A DNA stretch of 64,000 bases, taken from assembly GCF_003515705.1 (NCBI RefSeq), contig NZ_QWEH01000003.1, positions 186,001 through 250,000 of the forward strand, given 5' to 3'. Under the pieces are notes generated by a model. That model did no database searches. It was not told the origin of the DNA and was given only the letters and a program-made list of their open reading frames with translations. The position numbers and the translations under genes were made by a program. How positions within the stretch are numbered: position 1 is the first letter of the stretch; each line of letters begins with the position of its first letter. Origin of the DNA: Oceanobacillus profundus (lineage in GTDB: Bacteria; Bacillota; Bacilli; Bacillales; Amphibacillaceae). Below, piece by piece: positions 1 to 7,224 of the stretch.

Positions 1-663
1 TACCTTCAAACCTATTGCTCCCGCACGGATCTGCTCTTCAAGCGGGCCGGCTGTTGCAGCGTGACCTTTACCTGTTAAACCGATATTTATCGGAAGTCCC
101 TCAATAGCTTGAAGCATTCGATGCATGTTCCATTCGCCCGGCGTTACCGTAGTCGCTCGCGAACCTGCACCAGGTCCGGTTCCTCCACCAATTAAAGTTG
201 TTAATCCAGCTGTAAGTGCAACATCTACTTGCGCAGGGTTAATAAAGTGAACATGTGTATCGATTCCACCTGCCGTCAGAATTTTACCCTCACCTGCAAT
301 TACCTCTGTTGCAGCTCCGATAACAATATCTACATTGTCCATAACAAGCGGATTTCCACTTTTTCCAATGGCAAAAATCAATCCATCTCGCAATGCAACA
401 TCTGCTTTATAAATCCCTGTATAATCGAGCACAATCACGTTCGTAATTACGGTATCTGGAACTCCTTCTTCACGAGTAGCTAGTGGATGCTGTCCCATTC
501 CGTCTCGGATGACCTTGCCACCTCCGAACACTACTTCTTCACCATAGGTCGTATAATCTTTTTCGATTTGTATGAATAAGTCTGTATCCGCTAACCGAAC
601 CGAGTCTCCAGTTGTCGGTCCATACATTTGTGAATATTGCTCTCTGGACATCTTAAAACTCAT
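1..663 (-). CDS. ureC: Urease alpha subunit, N-terminal part (cut by window edge)
   Basis: Catalytic subunit of the cytoplasmic nickel enzyme urease, which hydrolyses urea to ammonia and carbamate. The first 221 codons are present; about 350 more residues should lie outside the window. The start [10 protein letters not shown] is placed by the ATGA overlap with the ureB stop. A nickel-ligand histidine motif, [12 protein letters not shown], is visible at about residues 132-143. The frame reaches the edge at GAIGLKV, where K220 corresponds to the carbamylated lysine that bridges the two nickel ions in the family. The ureA-ureB-ureC order is typical. Accessory genes ureEFGD would be expected to follow outside the window. 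Confidence 0.97.
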   Translation of the reverse strand, partial: MSFKMSREQYSQMYGPTTGDSVRLADTDLFIQIEKDYTTYGEEVVFGGGKVIRDGMGQHPLATREEGVPDTVITNVIVLDYTGIYKADVALRDGLIFAIGKSGNPLVMDNVDIVIGAATEVIAGEGKILTAGGIDTHVHFINPAQVDVALTAGLTTLIGGGTGPGAGSRATTVTPGEWNMHRMLQAIEGLPINIGLTGKGHAATAGPLEEQIRAGAIGLKV

Positions 664-983
664 TTTGAATCCCTACCTTCTAATGGCCCATCAACTTTAT
701 TTGTGAATCCATATACAACGCGCGCACCTGCATAATCAATTAGTTCGATCTCTTTTTCATCACCAGGTTCAAAACGAACTGCTGCACCCGCAGGTACATT
801 TAATCGTTTTCCATATGCCTCCTCACGATTGAATATCAACGCTTCATTTACTTCATAAAAATGATAATGTGAGCCAACTTGTACTGGTCGATCGCCAGTA
901 TTGATTACAGTAACTTTCGAGCTTATTTTATTTTGATTACAGATGATCTCTTCATCTTTTAAAATCAATTCACCAGGTATCAT
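660..983 (-). CDS. ureB: Urease beta subunit
   Basis: Small structural subunit of urease, 107 aa, a usual length for a separate beta chain. It begins [13 protein letters not shown] and contains the family core [13 protein letters not shown], with the N-terminal beta-rich region typical of UreB. A ribosome-binding AAAAGGAGTG precedes the ATG. Its stop overlaps the ureC start (ATGA), and ureA ends 13 bp upstream, so the three subunits are almost certainly cotranscribed and translationally coupled. It has no catalytic residues of its own; it packs with UreA and UreC in the trimeric assembly. Confidence 0.97.
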   Translation of the reverse strand: MIPGELILKDEEIICNQNKISSKVTVINTGDRPVQVGSHYHFYEVNEALIFNREEAYGKRLNVPAGAAVRFEPGDEKEIELIDYAGARVVYGFTNKVDGPLEGRDSK

Positions 984-996
984 TTTGTCACTCCTT

Positions 997-1299
997 TTAA
1001 CGTATCGGATGATGAACCGTTACTAATTTTGTACCATCAGGAAAGGTAGCTTCAACTTGAATATCATCAATCATCTCCGGTATACCTTCCATTACATCTT
1101 CGCGCGTTAAAATCGTTGCTCCGAATTCCATTAACTCAGCAACCGTTTTACCATCACGCGCACCCTCTAACAGCTCATATGTAATCAATGCCATTGCTTC
1201 AGGGTGATTCAGTTTCAGACCTCGATCTTTTCTGCGTCTTGCCAGATCAGCTGCTACTACAATTAAGAGCTTGTCCATTTCACGCGGTAATAATTGCAT
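997..1299 (-). CDS. ureA: Urease gamma subunit
   Basis: Smallest urease chain, 100 aa, first gene of the visible urease operon. The segment [25 protein letters not shown] is the strongly conserved UreA N-terminus, given here in overlapping parts: [14 protein letters not shown] at about 11-24 and GLKLNHPEA at about 27-35. The C-terminal half, with [18 protein letters not shown], is also typical. The start is supported by an AGGAGG 10 nt upstream. No regulator or nickel transporter is visible on this side; the upstream DNA is non-coding and apparently decayed. Confidence 0.97.
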   Translation of the reverse strand: MQLLPREMDKLLIVVAADLARRRKDRGLKLNHPEAMALITYELLEGARDGKTVAELMEFGATILTREDVMEGIPEMIDDIQVEATFPDGTKLVTVHHPIR

Positions 1300-1387
1300 C
1301 TATTCATTTCCTCCTTTTACTATCATTGTGCTATAACCAGTTTTCCCACCTCTTCAAAATCCAAAACAAATACTAAATTTTAAAAAT

Positions 1388-1519
1388 ATGTTTGTATTAT
1401 TATTGGGAACCTTCACACTGTTTAATACCTATAAATTAAATTATTTAACAGAGTTAAAAGGCATACCGTTTACAGAAGTAGATGTAAGAAATCTTGGTTC
1501 ACAAAGAACCATCTTTTAA
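1388..1519 (+). pseudogene. 43-codon fragment resembling part of a glutaredoxin-like protein
   Basis: An ATG-initiated frame encodes 43 residues ending LKGIPFTEVDVRNLGSQRTIF. The phrase KGIPFTEVDVR resembles the beta-2 segment of glutaredoxin/NrdH proteins, where an 'x-x-GI-x-F-x-E-x-(D/N)' pattern follows the first helix. The redox CxxC that should precede it is absent, and the frame stops where the fold should continue. There is no good ribosome-binding site. I read it as a possible relic rather than a working gene; chance similarity is also possible. Confidence 0.25.
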
Positions 1520-1952
1520 TCATATTGGCCCCTTCAAAGACAGTAGATTTTTTTCGTATTTAAATTAATCGTTATTGATCATACTTGAAACTATGTGAAA
1601 ACAATCACAAATAAGCGATTCCATAGGAGAACCACGTAGTACGCTGTATTTAATTTTTAATGGTTTATAAAAGTTTGTCATACATGTCGCTCATTTTCAG
1701 TTAGGGACTGATGAAGACGGTGGATCTTCTGAACAACGAAAAGAGAGGTTTGTCTACTTCGTCTGTTAGTAGATTAACTAAAGACAAAATAGTTTGAGAG
1801 TGTAAATAAATCTTTAATCAATATATGATTAATTCAATACTATATCTATGATACAGATTTTTGGCGAGAAATCAAGCTTTTCGTTTACAAAAAACGATAT
1901 TCTTTGATGTTGAACATTTCTCTTTAGTAAAACTGCAGAAATTTGAGCAGCA

Positions 1953-2096
1953 TCAGGAGCACAATTTAAAATCCTTAATCGTGATACGTTTTATCGTTTC
2001 ATCGATAAGATTCGTCTTATGCACCTCTATTGCCTTACACGCCGTTGCAACATACAGACTGTCCATAAGTGTGGCTGCTTCTAGTCCAACTAAGCC
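1953..2096 (-). pseudogene. Possible decayed coding fragment, product unknown
   Basis: A minus-strand open stretch of 47 codons reads protein-like (GLVGLEAATLMDSLYVATA, then CKAIEVHKTNLIDETIKRIT) and ends at a TGA. A one-base shift at about 2096 would join it to a further readable stretch upstream (NAANNLGAEA), which suggests a frameshifted remnant. I do not recognise the family. No start codon with a ribosome-binding site is visible. Chance coding appearance cannot be excluded. Confidence 0.2.
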
Positions 2097-2151
2097 TCAG
2101 CTCCTAAATTATTCGCAGCATTCAAATTTTATAGTGTTTTATCCACAATAA

Positions 2152-2177
2152 AAGATCGTGCATTATCGCACGATCTT
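2152..2177 (-). terminator. Rho-independent terminator after fakA
   Basis: Perfect 10-bp stem (AAGATCGTGC / GCACGATCTT) with a 6-nt loop. It is followed on the minus strand by TTATTG and starts 11 bp past the fakA stop. It separates the yloU-fakA transcript from the urease region. Confidence 0.8.
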
Positions 2178-2188
2178 AATCCTTAACA

Positions 2189-3847
2189 TTATTCTACAGA
2201 GAAAATATAAGAATAGATGGGCTGATTACCATTATGAATCTCAACCTCGATATCCCCATATGTTGCTTCAATATAGTTCACAAGCTCCGCAACTTCACTT
2301 TCTTCTACATCCTCGCCTTGTAAAACAGTCAATATTTCATCTTCATCTGTAATTAATTCATTCAATAATAATTTAACAGCTTCTGTTTTATCTTTATGTG
2401 TTGTAACGATTTTACCTTCATTAATACCCATAAAGCTGTCTTTTTCAATTGTAATACCATCAATTTGCGTATCTCTTACAGCATATGTTATTTGTCCAGT
2501 TTTTACATGTTTACGGGCTTCATCCATCGCTTCTTTATTCTCATTAATGCCAGCTTCCGAATTAAATGCCAACATTGCACTTATTCCTTGTGGAATTGTT
2601 TTTGTCGCGACAACTGCTACATTTCCCTCAGCAAGCTCTGCTGCTTGATCAGCTGCCATCCAAATATTTTTATTGTTTGGCAAAATAATTACATTCTCAG
2701 CATTTGCTTTTTGAATAGCATCCGTAATATCCTGTGTACTTGGGTTCATCGTTTGTCCACCTTCAATGACCACAGATACACCTAAACTTTCAAATAATGC
2801 CTTTAGTCCACTTCCCATAGCTACTGTGACAACACCATACTTACTTTTTTGCTTCTTTGTATTTTGTGACTTTTCACCAACGATTGCCGCATGCTGCTGA
2901 CGCATGTTTTCGATTTTCATATTGATCAAGCTTCCGAAACGCTGTCCCATTGTTAGGCATGTTCCTGGCTCTTCTGAATGGATGTGAACTTTTACAATTT
3001 CATCATCTGACACTACTAATAATGAATCTCCCAGCTCACTTAATTCATTACGGAATTTTTCTTCACTAAATGGATACTCTGCTAATTTATCATCCTCAAA
3101 TTTCACCATAAACTCTGTACAGTAACCAAATTCAATCTCTGACGTATCCATGAAATCTTGGCTAACTTTATGATGCTCAGCATTCACCATTTCTTCCATC
3201 TTTACTTCTGTTGTATCAGCCGGTAATGCTTCCCCTTTTAAAGCAGCCAAAAAGCCTTCATAAATTGTTACAAGTCCTTGTCCACCAGAGTCAACTACTC
3301 CTACCTCTTTTAAAACAGGCAATAACTCTGGCGTACGCTTTAGAGATGCTTTTGCCTCAGCAAGCACCTTTTCCATGAACAGAATAATATCTTTTTCTGT
3401 CTCAGACAGGCGTACAGCTTCCTTGGCTGAATCCTTTGCCACAGTTAAAATGGTCCCTTCAACAGGTTTCATTACTGCTTTATAGGCGCTAACCACACCG
3501 GCATCGAATGCTTGAGCTAAATCAGCAACCGTCAATGCCTGCTTCTTTTCCATACCTTTTGCAAAGCCACGAAAAATTTGGGATAAAATAACACCAGAAT
3601 TGCCTCTTGCTCCCATTAGCAGTCCTTTTGCGAAAGCGTTGGCTATCTCAGATGCATTATTACTTGTATGTTGTTTCACTTCATTTGCACCCGAAGTTAT
3701 CGATAAATTCATATTCGTTCCCGTATCACCATCTGGTACTGGGAATACATTTAACGCATCTATTTTCTTGGCATTATTCGCTAAATGATGTGCTCCAGTG
3801 AGTATCATCTGTGCTAATGTAACGCCATCTAACTTTTCTACCGTCAC
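2189..3847 (-). CDS. fakA: Fatty acid kinase catalytic subunit FakA (YloV family)
   Basis: ATP-dependent kinase that phosphorylates fatty acids presented by a FakB carrier protein; the acyl-phosphate enters phospholipid synthesis through PlsX/PlsY. At 552 aa it is almost the B. subtilis YloV length. The N-terminal DhaL-type domain (about 8-200) has the Mg-ATP signature NVFPVPDGDTGTNMN at about 33-47. The middle and C-terminal parts (to about 550) match FakA/YloV, including the GVVDSGGQGL and SEEPGTCLTMGQRFG segments. It follows yloU by 31 bp, the normal pairing in Firmicutes, and is followed by a terminator. Confidence 0.95.
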   Translation of the reverse strand: MTVEKLDGVTLAQMILTGAHHLANNAKKIDALNVFPVPDGDTGTNMNLSITSGANEVKQHTSNNASEIANAFAKGLLMGARGNSGVILSQIFRGFAKGMEKKQALTVADLAQAFDAGVVSAYKAVMKPVEGTILTVAKDSAKEAVRLSETEKDIILFMEKVLAEAKASLKRTPELLPVLKEVGVVDSGGQGLVTIYEGFLAALKGEALPADTTEVKMEEMVNAEHHKVSQDFMDTSEIEFGYCTEFMVKFEDDKLAEYPFSEEKFRNELSELGDSLLVVSDDEIVKVHIHSEEPGTCLTMGQRFGSLINMKIENMRQQHAAIVGEKSQNTKKQKSKYGVVTVAMGSGLKALFESLGVSVVIEGGQTMNPSTQDITDAIQKANAENVIILPNNKNIWMAADQAAELAEGNVAVVATKTIPQGISAMLAFNSEAGINENKEAMDEARKHVKTGQITYAVRDTQIDGITIEKDSFMGINEGKIVTTHKDKTEAVKLLLNELITDEDEILTVLQGEDVEESEVAELVNYIEATYGDIEVEIHNGNQPIYSYIFSVE

Positions 3848-3878
3848 TGAATTTCCTCCTCCACAACCCGAAACAAAA

Positions 3879-4241
3879 CTAGTCTTTTGCTACACGGACT
3901 CCTTGAATATAAATATTTACTGAGTCGATGGATAAACCTAAAGATTGATGTAATGTATATTTGACTTGTGATTGTACATTATTTGCTACTTCAGAAATTT
4001 TCGTCCCATAACTTACAATAATATACATATCAATATGCAACTTATCCTCTTCTTGTCGAACTACAATTCCTCTTGCATAATTTTCATTTCTGAGAATCTC
4101 TGCAATCCCATCTTTAATTTGGCTTTTAGATGCCATTCCTACAATTCCATAACATTCAACTGCAGTTCCGCCAGCAATTGTAGCGATAACTTCATTTGTA
4201 ATTGTTACTTGACCATCAGTTGTATGAAGTTCAATGGACAT
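3879..4241 (-). CDS. yloU: Asp23/Gls24 family protein YloU
   Basis: Small Asp23/Gls24-family protein of 120 aa. Family members are linked to cell-envelope stress and to the FakA system through conserved gene pairing; the biochemical role is unclear. The start MSIELHTTDGQ at 4241 is chosen over an upstream in-frame codon because GGAGGATAATT lies directly before it. The conserved core AVECYGIVGMAS and the C-terminal IVSYGTKISEVANNVQ with SLGLSIDSVNIYIQGV are typical. It heads a two-gene unit with fakA and is divergent from rpmB, as in B. subtilis. Confidence 0.92.
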   Translation of the reverse strand: MSIELHTTDGQVTITNEVIATIAGGTAVECYGIVGMASKSQIKDGIAEILRNENYARGIVVRQEEDKLHIDMYIIVSYGTKISEVANNVQSQVKYTLHQSLGLSIDSVNIYIQGVRVAKD

Positions 4242-4582
4242 AATTATCCTCCTTAACGTACATATCAAAAAGCATCGAATGAAAAGCAAATCATAGTACT
4301 TAATACTTTTGATTTCTTATTACCTTTAAACAGAATATAAGCAAATTATACTATACACAGAACATATTTAAAAGCAACTATAATATGATACGAATAAAAT
4401 TAAAAATACCTCATACTACAATGAATGATTTCGTATAATCTGTCAAGTATTTTCGCTTTATCCCATTGACACAATCCTCTCTCCATCTGACATTTTTAAA
4501 AAAGATTCGTTGCATTATTAGTCTACTTGTGATAAATTGTATAAGTAATTACTGACACATGATAGAGTAAGGAGTGAATATT
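4242..4582. promoter_or_regulatory. Divergent promoter region between yloU and rpmB
   Basis: AT-rich spacer of 341 bp with no gene. For rpmB a sigma-A-like pair can be proposed on the plus strand: TTGCAT (4510-4515), a 17-bp spacer, then TAAATT (4533-4538). The -10 is a weak match. The yloU-fakA promoter must lie on the minus strand but is not placed. Confidence 0.35.
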
Positions 4583-4771
4583 ATGGCTAGAAAATGTGTT
4601 GTAACTGGACGTCAAACTCGCAGTGGTAACCTTCGTTCTCACGCTATGAATTCCAACAAACGTAATTGGAAAGCTAATGTACAAAAAGTACGTATTATGG
4701 TAGACGGTAAACCTAAAAAAGTTTATGTTTCTGCTCGTGCACTTAAGTCAGGTAAAGTAGAGCGCGTATAA
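4583..4771 (+). CDS. rpmB: 50S ribosomal protein L28
   Basis: Ribosomal protein bL28, 62 aa, nearly identical in pattern to B. subtilis RpmB ([20 protein letters not shown], and the end [13 protein letters not shown]). Only one cysteine is present, so this is the zinc-free form. The ATG at 4583 is preceded by AGGAGTGAATATT; a GTG three codons upstream is rejected because it lies inside that site. It is the only plus-strand gene in the first 22 kb and ends in its own terminator, facing spoVM. Confidence 0.98.
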   Translation: MARKCVVTGRQTRSGNLRSHAMNSNKRNWKANVQKVRIMVDGKPKKVYVSARALKSGKVERV

Positions 4772-4804
4772 TATACCAGAGCGTCAGCTTAACATTAGAC
4801 GACC

Positions 4805-4838
4805 AAAAGCACCGGATGCAATGCACCTGGTGCTTTTT
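4805..4838 (+). terminator. Terminator after rpmB
   Basis: Stem AAAAGCACC / GGTGCTTTT with a short GC-containing loop extension, then a T run, about 35 bp after the rpmB stop. The A-rich left arm could also let it act for the convergent spoVM transcript. Confidence 0.85.
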
Positions 4839-4899
4839 AATGTTTAGGAAACTATAAGTGCGTGTACAAAGATGAACGAAAACCTTCTAGCTTAGGCAA

Positions 4900-4983
4900 T
4901 TATTTTTCTTTTTTAAACATCCCAATTACAACTTTTACAAATCCACCGACAAATCTTGGAAGTTTAATCGTATAGAATTTCAT
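4900..4983 (-). CDS. spoVM: Stage V sporulation protein M (membrane-curvature peptide)
   Basis: A 27-codon gene that is easy to miss. It reads MKFYTIKLPRFVGGFVK then VVIGMFKKEK, matching B. subtilis SpoVM (26 aa) in length, the invariant N-terminus MKFYTIKLP with Pro9, and the basic C-terminus. SpoVM is an amphipathic helix that recognises the convex outer forespore membrane and anchors SpoIVA for coat assembly; it also interacts with the FtsH protease. A strong GGAGGGG lies 8-14 nt before the ATG. Position between rpmB and thiN is conserved with B. subtilis. Confidence 0.95.
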   Translation of the reverse strand: MKFYTIKLPRFVGGFVKVVIGMFKKEK

Positions 4984-5023
4984 AAGTAGGGACCCCTCCT
5001 GTTTTACAATTCAAACATACCGT

Positions 5024-5677
5024 TCAAATCGTATCACCACTCTTTACTAGTAATACTATGCCTTTATCAAATGAAAAAGTACCTTTTTTTGAAAGAAGCT
5101 TGTTTGAGATGCAAAGTGTTGATCCCCATGAAATAGTTGTATTCGATAAAGGATAATAAAATCCAGATAAATAAATCCCTTCCACTTCTTTTGTAAAAGG
5201 GATTAAAGATATATAGGGGTATGCTTCATGGTTTTCTATTGTATGTATACCAGGAGACAGCATTTCTATTTGATTGGATTGATCCACAATAACAGCTTGA
5301 ATACCCTTATTTAAAATAGTATATAGCAACTGAATATTAATTAATTCATGATCCAGCCTGCCACCGGTGACACCAAATAAATATATTTTACTGGGGTTCA
5401 TTGCATATGCTCGATTTAATGCAATTTCCATGTCTGTTTCGTCTTTTTCGATTGGATGCCTTTCCATGTATGCAGCATTTTTGGAAATTACTTGTCTTTC
5501 ATGTTTATCAATTGAATCAAAATCACCAACAGCATATTCTAACGGAATTTTTTGCTCAGCTATCAAATATGCACCACGATCAGCACCAATCCAGCTATCG
5601 ATCTTGTCTTTAAACAAATGAAGATTGGGAACCAAACCGGATGGTCCGTTCCCTACTATTGCTACTACTTTCATCAT
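5024..5677 (-). CDS. thiN: Thiamine pyrophosphokinase
   Basis: Transfers pyrophosphate from ATP to thiamine to make thiamine diphosphate. 217 aa, normal for the bacterial ThiN/TPK family. Motifs: DRGAYLI near residue 34, GDFDSI near 51 (metal/nucleotide site), DETDMEIALNRA near 80, and the thiamine-site GVTGGRLDHELIN near 100. AAAGGG precedes the start, which is a double ATG. It follows rpe with almost no gap, so it belongs to the rsgA-rpe-thiN string. Confidence 0.95.
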   Translation of the reverse strand: MMKVVAIVGNGPSGLVPNLHLFKDKIDSWIGADRGAYLIAEQKIPLEYAVGDFDSIDKHERQVISKNAAYMERHPIEKDETDMEIALNRAYAMNPSKIYLFGVTGGRLDHELINIQLLYTILNKGIQAVIVDQSNQIEMLSPGIHTIENHEAYPYISLIPFTKEVEGIYLSGFYYPLSNTTISWGSTLCISNKLLSKKGTFSFDKGIVLLVKSGDTI

Positions 5678-5679
5678 AA

Positions 5680-6336
5680 TTACCCTTTCGTTGCATTACG
5701 TATCGCTTGAATCGCTTCACGTCGATCAGCTTGTCCAAAAACAGCGCTGCCAGCTACTAAAACATCAGCACCTGCATCGGTACACAATTTTGCAGTTTCT
5801 GGGTTTACACCCCCATCAACTTCAATCTCAAAATCTAGATTTAATTCCTTACGCCACATGGATAATTTTTCAATTTTCTCTACTGCTTCGTGAATAAATG
5901 ACTGTCCTCCAAAGCCTGGGTTTACTGTCATAATTAATATAAGTTCTACTTCATTTAAAATAGGTTTAAGCATTTCTACTGGTGTTGCTGGATTAATTAC
6001 TACCCCAGGCTTTACATCATTTGCTCTAATTAGCTGAAGTGTACGGTGGAGATGTGTACATGCCTCTTGATGTACTGTTATGATGGCAGCACCAGCCTCA
6101 GCAAATACAGGAATGTACGGATCCGGGTTTTCAATCATTAAATGGACATCCAGCGGCAGGCTTGTAACTGGCTTGATTGCGTCGACAATTAACGGTCCAA
6201 TTGTAATATTAGGCACGAAATGTCCATCCATTACATCAACATGGATATAATCCGCCCCGCCTTTTTCAACATCGATTATTTCTTCACCTAGTTTGGCAAA
6301 GTCTGCCGATAGAATAGATGGTGCAATTTTAGTCAT
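5680..6336 (-). CDS. rpe: Ribulose-phosphate 3-epimerase
   Basis: Interconverts ribulose 5-phosphate and xylulose 5-phosphate in the pentose phosphate pathway; cytoplasmic TIM barrel with a catalytic metal. 218 aa, standard length. Visible signatures are APSILSADFAKLG at the start, the metal/substrate motif HVDVMDGHFVPNIT near residues 32-45, MTVNPGFGGQ near 138, and the phosphate-binding end VDGGVNPETA and AGSAVFGQ. It is tightly packed between rsgA (2 bp) and thiN (2 bp), as in B. subtilis. Confidence 0.98.
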   Translation of the reverse strand: MTKIAPSILSADFAKLGEEIIDVEKGGADYIHVDVMDGHFVPNITIGPLIVDAIKPVTSLPLDVHLMIENPDPYIPVFAEAGAAIITVHQEACTHLHRTLQLIRANDVKPGVVINPATPVEMLKPILNEVELILIMTVNPGFGGQSFIHEAVEKIEKLSMWRKELNLDFEIEVDGGVNPETAKLCTDAGADVLVAGSAVFGQADRREAIQAIRNATKG

Positions 6337-6338
6337 AA

Positions 6339-7220
6339 TTAATACCTCGGCTTTCGTGATTGTATTTCTTCTAGAAAACTTAAATAATGATCATAACGGA
6401 AGCGCGCAATATCGTTCGTTTCCACCGCTTCCTTAACAGCACATTTAGGCTCTTTATAATGCATGCAGCCTCGGAACTTACAATACTCTTGTATCTCCCT
6501 CATTTCAGGAAAACAATCTGATAATGATTCTGCTTCGATTTCATTAAAATCAAGCACACTGAAACCAGGTGTATCTGCTACAAGTCCACCATTTACCTGC
6601 ATCAGTTCAACGTGTCTTGTCGTATGCTTTCCTCTACCAAGACTTTTAGATATCTCTGCGGTCTTTAGCAATAAAGATGGCTTTAATACATTTAAAAGCG
6701 TTGATTTTCCAACACCTGATTGTCCTGCAAAAACAGATACTTTATTCCTGAAGTAATGCTTCAATTCAGGAAGCAAATCTTGTTGCTTGGATGAAATTAA
6801 TTCGACAGCATAACCAATTTTCTTATATATAGCTTGATATGCTTCAATGTCATGACGTGCTTCTGCAGAAACTAAATCAATCTTTGTGATAAAAATAACC
6901 GGCTCTATTTCCTTCGATTCTATTAACACTAGAAAACGATCCAATAACAGAGTGCTAAAATCCGGAGAAGCAGCAGAGCTAACAATTATCGCTTGATCGA
7001 TATTTGCTATCGGTGGACGAACGAGTTCGTTCGTTCTTTCTTTAATCTCCATAATATATCCTTCGCCGGGATTGCTTTCCTCGAACTCTACAAAATCCCC
7101 AACAAGCGGGGTGATTTTCCGATTCCGAAAAACACCCCGACCTTTGCAGGAGTAAATCATATTATTTGATTTCACATAATAAAATCCACTTAAAGCTTTA
7201 ACAATTCTTCCTTCTGCCAT
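6339..7220 (-). CDS. rsgA: Ribosome small-subunit biogenesis GTPase RsgA (CpgA)
   Basis: Circularly permuted GTPase that checks late 30S subunit maturation. The start MAEGRIVKAL is chosen because GAAGAGGAG lies just upstream; a longer frame reaching into prkC has no support. 293 aa. The order OB fold, permuted G domain (TKID before GQSGVGKSTLLN) and C-terminal zinc motif (CKFRGCMHYKEPKC) is diagnostic. In B. subtilis this protein is a substrate of PrkC and PrpC, the two genes directly upstream here. Confidence 0.97.
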   Translation of the reverse strand: MAEGRIVKALSGFYYVKSNNMIYSCKGRGVFRNRKITPLVGDFVEFEESNPGEGYIMEIKERTNELVRPPIANIDQAIIVSSAASPDFSTLLLDRFLVLIESKEIEPVIFITKIDLVSAEARHDIEAYQAIYKKIGYAVELISSKQQDLLPELKHYFRNKVSVFAGQSGVGKSTLLNVLKPSLLLKTAEISKSLGRGKHTTRHVELMQVNGGLVADTPGFSVLDFNEIEAESLSDCFPEMREIQEYCKFRGCMHYKEPKCAVKEAVETNDIARFRYDHYLSFLEEIQSRKPRY

Positions 7221-7224
7221 CGAT

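Larger units (their letters stand above)
1300..2151. other. Long intergenic region between fakA and ureA with degraded sequence
   Basis: About 850 bp with no convincing intact gene. In B. subtilis the neighbourhood downstream of yloV (fakA) holds sdaAB, sdaAA and recG; none is recognisable here. Two short stretches look like coding remnants and are listed separately (1388-1519 plus, 1953-2096 minus). The rest is AT-rich, with stops in all frames. The most likely reading is a junction where accessory urease genes replaced or were inserted beside the core cluster, with relics left behind. The region must also hold the ureA promoter, which I cannot place with confidence. Confidence 0.5.

Noticed and set aside
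1527-1551. TTGGCCCCTTCAAAGACAG as a possible IS3-family insertion-sequence end
   Set aside because: Only a loose resemblance to such ends; no partner end and no transposase sequence nearby.
1861-2151. 96-codon plus-strand frame after fakA
   Set aside because: No RBS, no recognisable family, and the opposite strand reads more protein-like; both are probably decayed sequence.
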